A stretch of DNA of 64,000 nt from Bacillota bacterium (GTDB lineage Bacteria; Bacillota; Clostridia; Oscillospirales; Ruminococcaceae), in NCBI GenBank assembly GCA_023391005.1, contig JAEWBS010000022.1, positions 1 to 64,000 on the forward strand, given 5' to 3'. The notes beneath the pieces were generated by a model. That model saw only the letters and a list, made by a program, of their open reading frames with translations, ran no database searches and was not told the DNA's origin. Below, piece after piece: positions 35,070 to 43,526 of the stretch (its first letter is position 1; every line of letters starts with the position of its first letter). A program made the translations under genes and the position numbers.

Positions 35070-36116
35070 ATGAAAAAGATGAAAAAGTTCCTTGCAGTAG
35101 GCGCAGCTACCGTACTGGCACTGTCACTGGCTGCTTGCGGCAGCTCGAGCTCCAGCAGCGCCCCCGCCAGCTCGACTGGCGACGCGTCGGCCAGCGCTTC
35201 GGCCGGTAATACAACCAGTGCAGGTCCCAATGGCTTCCCCAAAGAAACCATCACACTGGTTTGTCCCTTCTCCGCGGGCGGCGGCACCGATCTTGGCGCA
35301 CGTTATATGGCGACAGCGTTGTCTAAGCAGCTTGGCGTCAGCGTTGTTGTTGAGAACCACACCGGTTCGGGCGGCTGGATCGCTTGGACCGACCTGATCA
35401 CCGGCGATTATGATGACGGCTACACCATCGGCCTGATCAACCACAATTACGCCATGGGCGCGATTGACCCCGACAATCCCCGCCAGTATACGCTCGACGA
35501 CGTTCAGGTTATCACCAATCAGGTACTCGATTATAATATTATGGCCATCCGCGCCGATGAGAAGCGCTACACCGACCTTGAGAGCTTTATCACGTATGCC
35601 AAGAGCAACCCCGTGCTTATTGCCTCTAACTCGGTAGGTATTACCGACGGCGACTCGACCACGGCTGAGTGGTTCAACAGAACCTTTGGCGCCCAGATCA
35701 CCACGGTGCCGGTGAGCGGTTCTTCCGACGCGCGCAGCATGTTCTTAGCCGGCGATACCGACGTGTTCTTCGCTTCGGTCTCGGACGCGCAGAGCTATTA
35801 TAAGAGCGGTGAGATGAAGGTGCTTTGCGTCTTCTCCGACACGCGTACCGACTTTATGCCAGACATCCCCACTATTGAGGAAGCATCGGGCAAGGCGTAC
35901 CACGCTTTTGCGGCACGCGGCTATTTCTACCCCAAGAGTGTTTCTCCTGAGATTGTCGCCTTTATGAACGACGCGATGCAAAAGGCCATGCAGGAGCCGT
36001 CCTATGTCACCGACATGGCGACGCTTGGCTTGCAGCTGGACAACACCTCCGGCGCGGAATATAAAGAGCTGCTTCAGAGTCAGGTCGAGGCCCGGCAAGA
36101 AGTCTGGGGCAATTAA
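35070..36116 (+). CDS. tctC: tripartite tricarboxylate transporter substrate-binding lipoprotein (TctC)
   Basis: 348 residues. Signal peptide with lipobox LAAC (Cys23), a Ser/Ala-rich linker, then the Bug/TctC receptor fold: ITLVCPFSAGGGTDLGARYMA and VENHTGSGGWIAWTDL at the N-terminus, RADEKRYTDLESFITYAK in the middle. It captures a small carboxylate outside the membrane. ATG 35070 has GGGAG ahead. First gene of tctC-tctB-tctA. The actual ligand cannot be told. Confidence 0.9.
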   Translation: MKKMKKFLAVGAATVLALSLAACGSSSSSSAPASSTGDASASASAGNTTSAGPNGFPKETITLVCPFSAGGGTDLGARYMATALSKQLGVSVVVENHTGSGGWIAWTDLITGDYDDGYTIGLINHNYAMGAIDPDNPRQYTLDDVQVITNQVLDYNIMAIRADEKRYTDLESFITYAKSNPVLIASNSVGITDGDSTTAEWFNRTFGAQITTVPVSGSSDARSMFLAGDTDVFFASVSDAQSYYKSGEMKVLCVFSDTRTDFMPDIPTIEEASGKAYHAFAARGYFYPKSVSPEIVAFMNDAMQKAMQEPSYVTDMATLGLQLDNTSGAEYKELLQSQVEARQEVWGN

Positions 36117-36125
36117 CCTGTCCGA

Positions 36126-36167
36126 AAAATGTCTGCCTGTCACATCAAGCTGGCGGGCAGACATTTT
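36126..36167 (+). terminator. intercistronic hairpin between tctC and tctB
   Basis: AAAATGTCTGCC (36126-36137) pairs perfectly with GGCAGACATTTT (36156-36167). There is no T run beyond the stem. Likely a 3' stabiliser or partial terminator that lets the binding protein exceed the membrane subunits. Confidence 0.6.
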
Positions 36168-36217
36168 AAGATTCGTACGATAAAACCTGGTGCGCTTTTT
36201 AAGGAGCAAAATTTATT

Positions 36218-36688
36218 ATGAACAAACGGTTGCATCGCGACGTCTGGGTGGGCAGCGTGCTGCTTGCCTTCTGTCTTCTGGTTTCTTATTTTTCGGTTCA
36301 TATCTCGGGTCAGGCCGCTTATGTGCCCACGGCGCTGTCGCTGCTGATGGCGCTTTGCGCGGCCACAGTTATTTTCAACGGACTGCGCAAGACAAAGCCC
36401 CTTGGCGAATCCTTTAAGTATGCCATGACCATCCGCGAGGGCAAAAACGCCTTTATTTTCATGGGATTTATTTTTTTATACTATGCCGGCTTTAAGCTGC
36501 TGGGCTATTGGGTCACAACCCCGATCTTTTTGGTGCTGACCCAGAAGTATCTCAAGGTGAAGTCATGGAAGCTTAATATTCTGATTACGGTATCTTACAT
36601 GATCATTACATTTGTTATATTTGTCGTCGTCTTAAAGCTGCCCATCTATAAGATCGGTATCTTCGGCAAATATTTCAGAATGGTGTAA
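36218..36688 (+). CDS. tctB: tripartite tricarboxylate transporter small membrane subunit (TctB)
   Basis: 156 residues with four hydrophobic helices (WVGSVLLAFCLLVSYF, ALSLLMALCAATVIF, FIFMGFIFLYYAGFKLLGYW, ILITVSYMIITFVIFVVVL), the usual layout of the poorly conserved TctB. AAGGAGC precedes the ATG. It works with TctA in the membrane; its position between tctC and tctA settles the call. Confidence 0.85.
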   Translation: MNKRLHRDVWVGSVLLAFCLLVSYFSVHISGQAAYVPTALSLLMALCAATVIFNGLRKTKPLGESFKYAMTIREGKNAFIFMGFIFLYYAGFKLLGYWVTTPIFLVLTQKYLKVKSWKLNILITVSYMIITFVIFVVVLKLPIYKIGIFGKYFRMV

Positions 36689-36706
36689 AGGAGGCATTTA
36701 TTTAGT

Positions 36707-38221
36707 ATGTTAGTTCATCTTTCAAGCGCATTTGCCACCTTTACCTCGATCGAGGTGCTCATTGCCTTAGCCATTGGCGTTATCGCGGGCATGATTATCG
36801 GTATTATTCCGGGCTTAGGACCCTCGGTCGGCATTGCGCTTCTCATTCCGATCACCTTTTCGATGAGCGCCGAAGCGGCGCTGATCATGATGACGTCGAT
36901 GTATACAACCGGCGTTTACGGCGGGTCGATCACCGCTGTGCTCTGCCACACGCCGGGTACGGCTGCCTCCGCGGCCACTGCTGCCGACGGCTACGCACTG
37001 ACCAAGAAAAACCGCGGCATGGAGGCCATCAGCATCGTGACAGTCGCGTCGGTGGTCGGCGGCGTCTTTGGCGCCATCTGCCTGATTCTGTTTGCACCGG
37101 CGCTGGGCCGCTTGAGCCAAATGTTTTCGACGCTGGAATATTTTCTCGTGGCCTGTTTCGGCCTGCTCGTTGTTTCGGGCCTGACCGGCGAGAACCGCGC
37201 GAAGGGCATCTTCTCGGCGCTGTTTGGCCTTTTGTTGGGCTGTGTCGGCATGGACTCGATCACAGGTGTGTCGCGCTTTACCTTTGGACGGCTCTGGCTT
37301 GAGGACGGCCTTGATTCCACACCCATTCTGATCGGTCTGTTCTCGATCACGCAGGTGCTTATTCTTGTTGACAATCTGCTTAGCGGACGCGGCTCCACCA
37401 TTGTCGCTGACCCGGTCGCAGGCTTAAAGGGCAAGCGATGGGAAAAGGGCCACACTAAAAAGCTCGCGCCCACCATGTTCAACAGCTCGATTATCGGCGC
37501 TTTTATCGGCTTTATCCCCGCTGCCGGCGCATCCATTGCGGCGTGGATCAGCTACAGCACCGCCAGACGGTTTTCCCGCCATCCTGAGGAGTTTGGCGAT
37601 GGTTCAATTGAGGGCATTGCCGCTTCCGAGGCGGCCAACAACGCGGCCTGCGGCGGTGCCATGATCCCGCTGTTCACAATGGGCATTCCGGGCAGCCCCG
37701 TTACCGCCATTTTGTACGGCGCGCTTTTGATGCACGGCCTACAGCCCGGCAGCGACCTGTTCATCGGCAAGCAAGCATCCACTACCTACGCCATCTTCCT
37801 TGGGTTCCTGCTCGCCAACGTGCTTATGGGCATTATCGGCCTCTCAATGGCCAAGCAATTAGCCAAGATCTGCCTTGTACCCAACTCGGTGCTTGTGCCC
37901 ATTATTGTCGCGCTGGCCGTCATTGGCACCTTTGCGCTGAGCAATAATATGTACGAGGTCATTATCATGCTGGTGTTCGGTCTGATTGGCTATCTGATGA
38001 AGATTTACGGCTTTGAACCGGCTCCGCTGGTATTGGGTGTGGTTCTGGCCGATATTCTCGAAGCCAACTACCGCCGCACGCTGCTGATTGCCGGCACCAA
38101 GGGCGGCATGTTCAATTACTTTATGCAGCGCCCCATTGCCATTATCATTGTCGCGATCATCCTGCTGTTTGCATTGGCGCCGGTTGTTATGAAGCTGATG
38201 AAAAAGCGGCAGACCGCTTAA
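36707..38221 (+). CDS. tctA: tripartite tricarboxylate transporter large membrane subunit (TctA)
   Basis: 504 residues, about twelve transmembrane helices. Signature IIGIIPGLGPSVGIALLIPITF and TGVYGGSITAVLCHTPGTAASAAT at the N-terminus; the repeat in the second half includes GFIPAAGASIAAW and MIPLFTMGIPGSPVTAILYGA. It forms the Na+ or H+ driven carrier for the TctC ligand. AAAGGAGG precedes the start. Operon ends in a strong terminator. Confidence 0.93.
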   Translation: MLVHLSSAFATFTSIEVLIALAIGVIAGMIIGIIPGLGPSVGIALLIPITFSMSAEAALIMMTSMYTTGVYGGSITAVLCHTPGTAASAATAADGYALTKKNRGMEAISIVTVASVVGGVFGAICLILFAPALGRLSQMFSTLEYFLVACFGLLVVSGLTGENRAKGIFSALFGLLLGCVGMDSITGVSRFTFGRLWLEDGLDSTPILIGLFSITQVLILVDNLLSGRGSTIVADPVAGLKGKRWEKGHTKKLAPTMFNSSIIGAFIGFIPAAGASIAAWISYSTARRFSRHPEEFGDGSIEGIAASEAANNAACGGAMIPLFTMGIPGSPVTAILYGALLMHGLQPGSDLFIGKQASTTYAIFLGFLLANVLMGIIGLSMAKQLAKICLVPNSVLVPIIVALAVIGTFALSNNMYEVIIMLVFGLIGYLMKIYGFEPAPLVLGVVLADILEANYRRTLLIAGTKGGMFNYFMQRPIAIIIVAIILLFALAPVVMKLMKKRQTA

Positions 38222-38270
38222 AAATCGGCAGCGACGATAACACAACATATGCTTCCTATCTCCTATTCAA

Positions 38271-38318
38271 AAACGCAGCCCTCCGCCAGAACATCTGGCG
38301 GAGGGCTGCGTTTATTTT
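38271..38318 (+). terminator. tct operon terminator
   Basis: A perfect 19-bp stem (38271-38289 with 38295-38313) around AACAT, with TTTATTTTG at its end. It may also serve the converging coaBC gene. Confidence 0.9.
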
Positions 38319-38400
38319 GCCGCAATTTATTTTGCGCTCATCCTGGCAGGGAAGGGCGCTGCTTTGATTGGCGGTTACTTGTGGGTCGCTGTGAACAAGC

Positions 38401-39594
38401 CTATTTTCTGAGAGATAAAATCTCATCAAGCAGCCGGTGGGCCGCTTCGTCCTTGGTCATCATCGACAATTCCATTTCGTTTTGCGGCGTGATCAGCGTC
38501 AGCAAATTGGTATCGCCGCCAAAGCCCGCGCCCGACTGCTTGAGATTGTTTGCCGCAATCATGTCTAAGTTTTTGTTTTGCAGCTTCTTGCGGGAGTTTT
38601 CAATCATATCCTGTGTCTCCATTGAAAACCCGCACAAGAATTGTCCCGGCGCTTTATGCTGGCCCAGATATTTTAAGATATCGGGCGTCCGCTCAAGCGC
38701 CAGCGTCAGGTCGTTGTCCTTCTTTTTGATCTTTTCGTCCGTATAAGCAGCGGGGCGATAATCGGCGACCGCCGCCGCCTTAATGATGATATCCATCTCA
38801 CCGCTGCGCGCCGTGACCGCATTAAACATCTCTTGGGCGCTGAAAATATCGACCGTTTCGACATAGGCGGGCGGTTGCAGCTCGGTCTTTCCGCTGACCA
38901 GCGTCACGGCGGCGCCGCGCATGCTGGCCGCGCGGGCGATAGCATAGCCCATCTTACCGGTCGAATGGTTGGTGATAAACCGCACCGGGTCGAGCGCCTC
39001 CCGCGTCGCGCCCGCTGTGACCAACACCCGCAGCCCGATCATATCCTTGGTGTGCGCGGCGCTGTGCAGAACACTTTCGAGCATCTGCTCGGGCTCAGGG
39101 CATTTGCCCGCTCCGATATCGCCGCAGGCCAGACGGCCAAAACCGGTCTCCAACACCGTCCAGCCGTAGCGCGCCAGCGTTTTGAGGTTGTCCTGCGTCA
39201 CGGAATTCTCAAACATGGCGGTGTTCATGGCGGGCGCAATAATTTTGGGGCAACGGCAGGCCAGCACCGTGGTCGTCAGCATATCGTCGGCCAGACCGTG
39301 CGCCAGCCTGGCGATGACGTTGGCGGTGGCGGGGGCCACGATGCAAACATCGGCCCTTTTTGCCAGCGACACATGCTCGACGTTATAGACAAAGCTGCGG
39401 TCAAAGGTGTCGACGACGCAGCGGTTGTTGGTCAGCGTTTCAAAGGTGACGGGCGAAATAAACTGTGTGGCGTTTTGGGTCATCAGCACATGCACATCGG
39501 CCCGCTGTTTGACGAGCAGCGAGGCCAAAGCCGCCGCCTTATAAGCGGCAATACTGCCTGAAACGCCGAGCAAAACCGTTTTGTTTTTAAGCAT
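38401..39594 (-). CDS. coaBC: bifunctional phosphopantothenoylcysteine decarboxylase/phosphopantothenate-cysteine ligase
   Basis: 397 residues. CoaC half (1 to about 185): flavoprotein start LLGVSGSIAAYKA, catalytic His in YNVEHVSLAKRAD, PAMNTAMFEN and GRLACGDIGAGKCPE. CoaB half: VLVTAGATREALDPVRFITNHSTGKMG, AAAVADYRP, DEKIKK. It carries two steps of coenzyme A synthesis. GGAGG precedes the ATG. It is divergent from panT-coaX, so the CoA genes share one intergenic control region. Confidence 0.95.
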   Translation of the reverse strand: MLKNKTVLLGVSGSIAAYKAAALASLLVKQRADVHVLMTQNATQFISPVTFETLTNNRCVVDTFDRSFVYNVEHVSLAKRADVCIVAPATANVIARLAHGLADDMLTTTVLACRCPKIIAPAMNTAMFENSVTQDNLKTLARYGWTVLETGFGRLACGDIGAGKCPEPEQMLESVLHSAAHTKDMIGLRVLVTAGATREALDPVRFITNHSTGKMGYAIARAASMRGAAVTLVSGKTELQPPAYVETVDIFSAQEMFNAVTARSGEMDIIIKAAAVADYRPAAYTDEKIKKKDNDLTLALERTPDILKYLGQHKAPGQFLCGFSMETQDMIENSRKKLQNKNLDMIAANNLKQSGAGFGGDTNLLTLITPQNEMELSMMTKDEAAHRLLDEILSLRK

Positions 39595-39633
39595 AGGATA
39601 ACCTGCCTCCCATTTTGCGGCTTTTAAAAAATA

Positions 39634-39662
39634 TTGTGTTTGTGTATTTTAAGCGTTATAAT
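39634..39662 (+). promoter_or_regulatory. panT-coaX promoter and leader
   Basis: TTGTGT (39634-39639), 17 bases, TATAAT (39657-39662). The leader of about 190 bases has a weak hairpin followed by seven T (around 39673-39697) and a GGCGTTTT/AAAACGCC stem (39729-39746). The first could work as an attenuator. Confidence 0.6.
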
Positions 39663-39858
39663 AATCAATGACCGGCCGCTTGGCAGCCTGATTTTTTTCA
39701 TTTTATCATCGGATATCCCATTTGGCAAGGCGTTTTAAAAAACGCCGCCGCGCCGAAGGGTAAATCCGTCCTGATGTTTGATTGAATAGGCTGTGCAGCC
39801 CCGGTGAATAATTGCGCTGTATCCCGTAAACGGCGAACAGCAGCAGGAGGAATTGAAT

Positions 39859-40512
39859 ATGCACAAGACTCGTACAAACCGCGGCCCCGACCTTCGCCAC
39901 CTGACGCTTTTGGCGCTTTTTGCTGCCATTATCGTTGTGATGGCCAACGTGCCCTTTTTGGGGTATATCCCACTCGGCTTCATGAACGCGACGACGATAC
40001 ACATTCCGGTTATTATCGGGGCATGCTTGCTTGGCCCCAAATCCGGTGCGTTTTTGGGCGGCGTGTTCGGGCTGACCAGTCTGATCAATAACACGCTCAG
40101 GCCGCTGGTTACTTCGTTTGTCTTCACGCCGTTTTACAGTCTTGACCCCCGTTTTTCGGGCGGGCTGCGCAGCCTTGTGATCTGCTTTGTTCCGAGAATG
40201 CTAATCGGAATAGTGGCCGGGCTGCTTTTTAAATGGCTCAAAGACCGCACCGGGCCGCTTTTAGCGTGTGGTGCCGCGGGCTTTCTGGGATCGCTGACCA
40301 ATACCGTTTTTGTTATGGGCGGCATCTATCTGCTCTACGGCGCAAGCTATGCCGAGGCGAAAAACCTCGGGTTTGAGGCGCTCTTGGGCGTGATTATGGG
40401 CGTTGTCGGCGTCAACGGCGTACCGGAGGCGATTTTGGCCGCCTTTTTAACCGCCGTCATCTGCCCGCCGCTCTATAAGACGCTGTATAGCCGCAAACTG
40501 GGGAAGGAGTAA
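39859..40512 (+). CDS. ECF transporter S component, probably pantothenate (PanT-like)
   Basis: 217 residues with about six transmembrane helices. The N-terminal LTLLALFAAIIVVMANVPFLGYIPLG and ATTIHIPVIIGACLLGPKSGAFLGGVFGL are typical of ECF S components. Substrate is inferred from the neighbour coaX, 9 bases downstream, and divergent coaBC. The ECF energising module (EcfAA'T) is elsewhere. ATG 39859 has AGGAGG 8 bases ahead. Confidence 0.85.
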   Translation: MHKTRTNRGPDLRHLTLLALFAAIIVVMANVPFLGYIPLGFMNATTIHIPVIIGACLLGPKSGAFLGGVFGLTSLINNTLRPLVTSFVFTPFYSLDPRFSGGLRSLVICFVPRMLIGIVAGLLFKWLKDRTGPLLACGAAGFLGSLTNTVFVMGGIYLLYGASYAEAKNLGFEALLGVIMGVVGVNGVPEAILAAFLTAVICPPLYKTLYSRKLGKE

Positions 40513-40521
40513 TTTCGCCGC

Positions 40522-41313
40522 ATGATTATCGCCATTGATATCGGGAACACCAACGTCGTCATCGGCGGCATGCGGGATGAAAGCGTGCTTTTTACCGCGC
40601 GGCTGCGCACCGATCCTGACAAAACCGATTATGAATATGCCGCGCTCTTAATTGAGCTTTTTGCGCTGCACAAGGTCGACCTTGCCGATATTGAGGGCGC
40701 GATTATTTCGTCAGTGGTTCCGCCGCTGAGCGCCGCCATGCAAAGCGCGGTTGAAAAAACCACCGCGAAGCGTCCGCTGCTGGTTGGCGCGGGGGTTAAA
40801 ACCGGCCTGAACATCCTGACCGACAACCCCGCCCGGGTAGGCAGCGACCTGATTGTAGGATCGGTCGCGGCGCTGGCCCGCTATCCGAAGCCGATTCTGC
40901 TCTTTGACCTCGGTACCGCCACGACGCTGGTGGTGCTGGATCAAGCGGGGGACTATATCGGCTACATGATCATCCCGGGGCTGCGCAGCTCGGTGCAGGC
41001 GCTGGCGACCGGCACCTCGCAGCTGCCGCATATCAGCCTTGAGCCCCCCGAGATGCTGTTGGGTAAAAACACCGTCGACGCGATGCGCACCGGCGCTATT
41101 CATGGCAACGCCGCGATGATCGACGGGTTGATCGACCGGGTGGAGCGACAGATCCTCGGCGGTCCGGCCACCGTGGTGGCAACCGGTGGGCTGACGCGCT
41201 GTGTCGTCCCGCTTTGCCAGCATGAGATTATCTGTGATGATGATCTGATTTTGCGGGGGCTGGCTTTACTTTATCAAAAGAATATGCCAAGACCCAAAGA
41301 AAAGCAATGCTAA
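40522..41313 (+). CDS. coaX: type III pantothenate kinase
   Basis: 263 residues, acetate-kinase-like fold. N-terminal phosphate loop IIAIDIGNTNVVIGG, SSVVPPLS, GADLIV-equivalent VGSDLIVGSVAAL, LFDLGTATTLVVLD, and IIPGLRSS are diagnostic. It commits pantothenate to CoA and, unlike CoaA, is not fed back by CoA. GGGAAGGAG precedes the ATG. Second gene after the S component. Confidence 0.93.
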   Translation: MIIAIDIGNTNVVIGGMRDESVLFTARLRTDPDKTDYEYAALLIELFALHKVDLADIEGAIISSVVPPLSAAMQSAVEKTTAKRPLLVGAGVKTGLNILTDNPARVGSDLIVGSVAALARYPKPILLFDLGTATTLVVLDQAGDYIGYMIIPGLRSSVQALATGTSQLPHISLEPPEMLLGKNTVDAMRTGAIHGNAAMIDGLIDRVERQILGGPATVVATGGLTRCVVPLCQHEIICDDDLILRGLALLYQKNMPRPKEKQC

Positions 41314-41314
41314 C

Positions 41315-41349
41315 AAAACAGCGGATGGCGCAGGCCATCCGCTGTTTTT
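41315..41349. terminator. terminator between coaX and DUF5658 gene
   Basis: AAAACAGCGGATGGC (41315-41329) pairs with GCCATCCGCTGTTTT (41334-41348) and T follows. It overlaps the stop of the converging gene. Confidence 0.85.
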
Positions 41350-41689
41350 ACAGGTTGCTCCAATACAGCCATAGGTGCAGCAGGCTCACGAGGCTATAGG
41401 CCGCGATCAGAAATTCGAGCGCACCCGCCGCAAGTCGGAGATGTCGGGCATCGACAATTTTTAATCGCTGGTCGAGATAAGCCATCAACATTGCGGGCAG
41501 CAGCAGCTTTAGCAGCAGCGTGGCCCAGTCGCTTTGCAGCGCCAGCGCCATAACCGGGTTGATCTCACGGAACTTGCCGGTCTCAAGCAGAAACTTTGTT
41601 ATGATCATATCCAAGACATTCAGGGCATATAGCAACAGCATGCGCAGTCTCACGCCGCTGCTGGTGCAGCGCTGCATAAAAGGGGGCAT
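41348..41689 (-). CDS. DUF5658-like small membrane protein
   Basis: 113 residues. Three or four helices: LLLYALNVLDMIITKFLL, TLLLKLLLPAMLMAYL, and a C-terminal LEFLIAAYSLVSLLHLWLYW. The N-LD-(x)-K and EINPVMA pattern after helix 1 resembles DUF5658. Function unknown. GGAGG precedes the ATG; divergent from the carboxypeptidase gene. Confidence 0.65.
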   Translation of the reverse strand: MPPFMQRCTSSGVRLRMLLLYALNVLDMIITKFLLETGKFREINPVMALALQSDWATLLLKLLLPAMLMAYLDQRLKIVDARHLRLAAGALEFLIAAYSLVSLLHLWLYWSNL

Positions 41690-41817
41690 TCGTTTATCCT
41701 CCTAGATATTTTTAATAGCATTTCCAGGTAAAAATTTAATATTCCTTGCTAAACACGATGCTCTGTGAGAAAATAGAGTTATCAGACATAAGAAGTGAAA
41801 TAAAAGGAGTCTTATTA

Positions 41818-42588
41818 TTGTCGCGATTTACGATGGCGCTGCTTTGCGCCGTACTGATACTGTTTGGGGGCTGCGGGAGAAAAGCTGCCGATCTCATCCC
41901 CGACCGGCACCCTTCTTCAGAGATTTCGCAGTCCTCCCAACCGCCTGAGAGCCTGCCCGCCGTCTCGTCATCCGAGCCGGAGGCATCGCTCCCCACATCC
42001 GAGCCGGCTGCCGAGCCGGACGATTGGCGGCTGGTGCTGGTCAATTTTGAGCACCCCGTCCCCGAGGATTGGTCGGTCGACCTGACCATGACCCGATACG
42101 GCTACGAGGTGGACACGCGCATCACCGGAGCGGTCGACGAGTTGATCACAGCCGCCGCAAACGACGGCGTTTCGCTGATTATCTGCTATGGTTACCGCAC
42201 GCTTGAGCAATCGCGGCAGTTGTTTGAGAAGCAGATTAACAAGCAGCTGTCGTTGGGTCTGTCCCAAGAGCAGGCCGTCATTGAGGCGAGGCGCTGGGTG
42301 GCACCGCCCGGCACCAGCGAGCACCACACCGGCCTCGCGCTGGATATTGTCACGCCGTCGCATCAGGTGCTAAACCACGCTTTTGCCGACACCGACGCGG
42401 GCCGTTGGATGGCGGACCACGGGTGGGAATATGGCTTTGTCGTACGCTTCCCCAAGGACAAGCAGGATATCACCGGCATTACCTACGAGCCGTGGCACCT
42501 GCGTTATGTCGGCAAGGAACATGCCGCCGCCATGCATCAAAACAACGAGTGTCTCGAGGAATATGTTGCGCGTTTATATGGCAATTAA
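41818..42588 (+). CDS. D-alanyl-D-alanine carboxypeptidase, VanY/M15B-type lipoprotein
   Basis: 256 residues. Signal peptide with lipobox LFGGC (Cys19), a Ser/Pro/Glu-rich spacer (about 25-75) and an M15B zinc peptidase domain. Zinc ligands sit in SEHHTGLALDIV and EPWHLRYVG; GYRTLEQSRQLFE is also conserved. It trims terminal D-Ala from peptidoglycan stems on the outer face. The TTG start at 41818 is chosen because AGGAG lies 8 bases before and it gives a proper signal peptide; ATG 41833 is an alternative. Confidence 0.85.
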   Translation: MSRFTMALLCAVLILFGGCGRKAADLIPDRHPSSEISQSSQPPESLPAVSSSEPEASLPTSEPAAEPDDWRLVLVNFEHPVPEDWSVDLTMTRYGYEVDTRITGAVDELITAAANDGVSLIICYGYRTLEQSRQLFEKQINKQLSLGLSQEQAVIEARRWVAPPGTSEHHTGLALDIVTPSHQVLNHAFADTDAGRWMADHGWEYGFVVRFPKDKQDITGITYEPWHLRYVGKEHAAAMHQNNECLEEYVARLYGN

Positions 42589-42783
42589 ACCCGGGTTAGC
42601 TCGCGATACCGATCACCGGGGATATGACGGGCGAACGCCGCCGGGTGGCCATCGCAGAACGCCGTTGATAAAAAGCGCTTATGCCGTGCCGGTGATGAAT
42701 ATTCTCACCTTAAATTCAAACAATCAGGATGACCGCCACTGAAAGGGCAGTCAGCGGCATCCGTTGTATCTAGGAGGATGCCT

Positions 42784-43143
42784 GTGACGCCGGAACACTT
42801 GATTGAGTGGATTCTGCCCCCCATCATCGGATTTTTAGAGCTTTTTGGTATATTTATTATCGCTGTCGGCGCGTTGAAGGCCTTTTATTATTATCTGCAC
42901 CATATCGTGCGAAAAAACCGCTTTAATTTCCAGTTTATGCTGTTGCAGGATATGGCGACGGGTTTGGAATTTAAGATGGCGGCGGAGATTCTTAAAACGG
43001 TGCTGATTCGCAGTCTGGACGAGCTTATTATTTTAGGCGCCGTCATATTGCTGCGCGGTCTGATGGCTTTCATGATTCATTTTGAAATGCGGGCGGAGCG
43101 CGATGCCCGCCATCCGCCCGTCTCAGAGCAGGACGAGCATTGA
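42784..43143 (+). CDS. DUF1622 family membrane protein
   Basis: 119 residues with a helix near residues 10-30 (ILPPIIGFLELFGIFIIAVGAL) and another at about 75-95 (LIILGAVILLRGLMAFMI) around a basic loop (LEFKMAAEILKTVLIRSLDEL), the layout of DUF1622. Function unknown. The GTG at 42784 lies 6 bases behind AGGAGG; the ATG at 42778 touches that site and is less likely. Confidence 0.75.
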   Translation: MTPEHLIEWILPPIIGFLELFGIFIIAVGALKAFYYYLHHIVRKNRFNFQFMLLQDMATGLEFKMAAEILKTVLIRSLDELIILGAVILLRGLMAFMIHFEMRAERDARHPPVSEQDEH

Positions 43144-43192
43144 GCGGGCGTTCTGTGGGGGCGGCTTCTTAGTTTTCAACCTTTGTGTGTGC

Positions 43193-43224
43193 GGCGTCGC
43201 TTTAATAGGCGGCGCCTGTTTTTA
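43193..43224 (+). terminator. terminator behind the DUF1622 gene
   Basis: GGCGTCGC (43193-43200) pairs with GCGGCGCC (43209-43216, one G-T pair) and TGTTTTTA follows. Confidence 0.65.
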
Positions 43225-43368
43225 TCGCAGATTCGGTTGTCGAATGATTATGCTATTTTTTGAGCCGTAAAAACCCAATTCCATTTTCTTCTTTCGGTTT
43301 TGAAAACGATTTATGTATAATCTACAAATTTTATATTTTTAAGCTATTTAATATGCGTATTATTTATC

Positions 43369-43397
43369 TTGAATTGCCAACGCGGGGGTGCTATACT
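43369..43397 (+). promoter_or_regulatory. antiporter promoter with ~120-base leader
   Basis: TTGAAT (43369-43374), 17 bases, extended -10 TGC-TATACT (43392-43397). The leader to 43527 has GATATAT/ATATATGAC elements and TTTGC/GCAAA arms, but I could not assign a riboswitch class. Another extended -10 (TGTATAAT) lies near 43315. The remainder of 43225-43368 is plain A/T-rich sequence. Confidence 0.6.
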
Positions 43398-43526
43398 TGA
43401 AAACGCTACAGGATATATTGCAATTGGGTTTCAATATGTGATATATCATTTGTCGATATATGACTTTGCAGTCACCCCGAGCCTTAATACGGCAAAGCAG
43501 CACAGATTAACTTGAAAGGTGATTTT

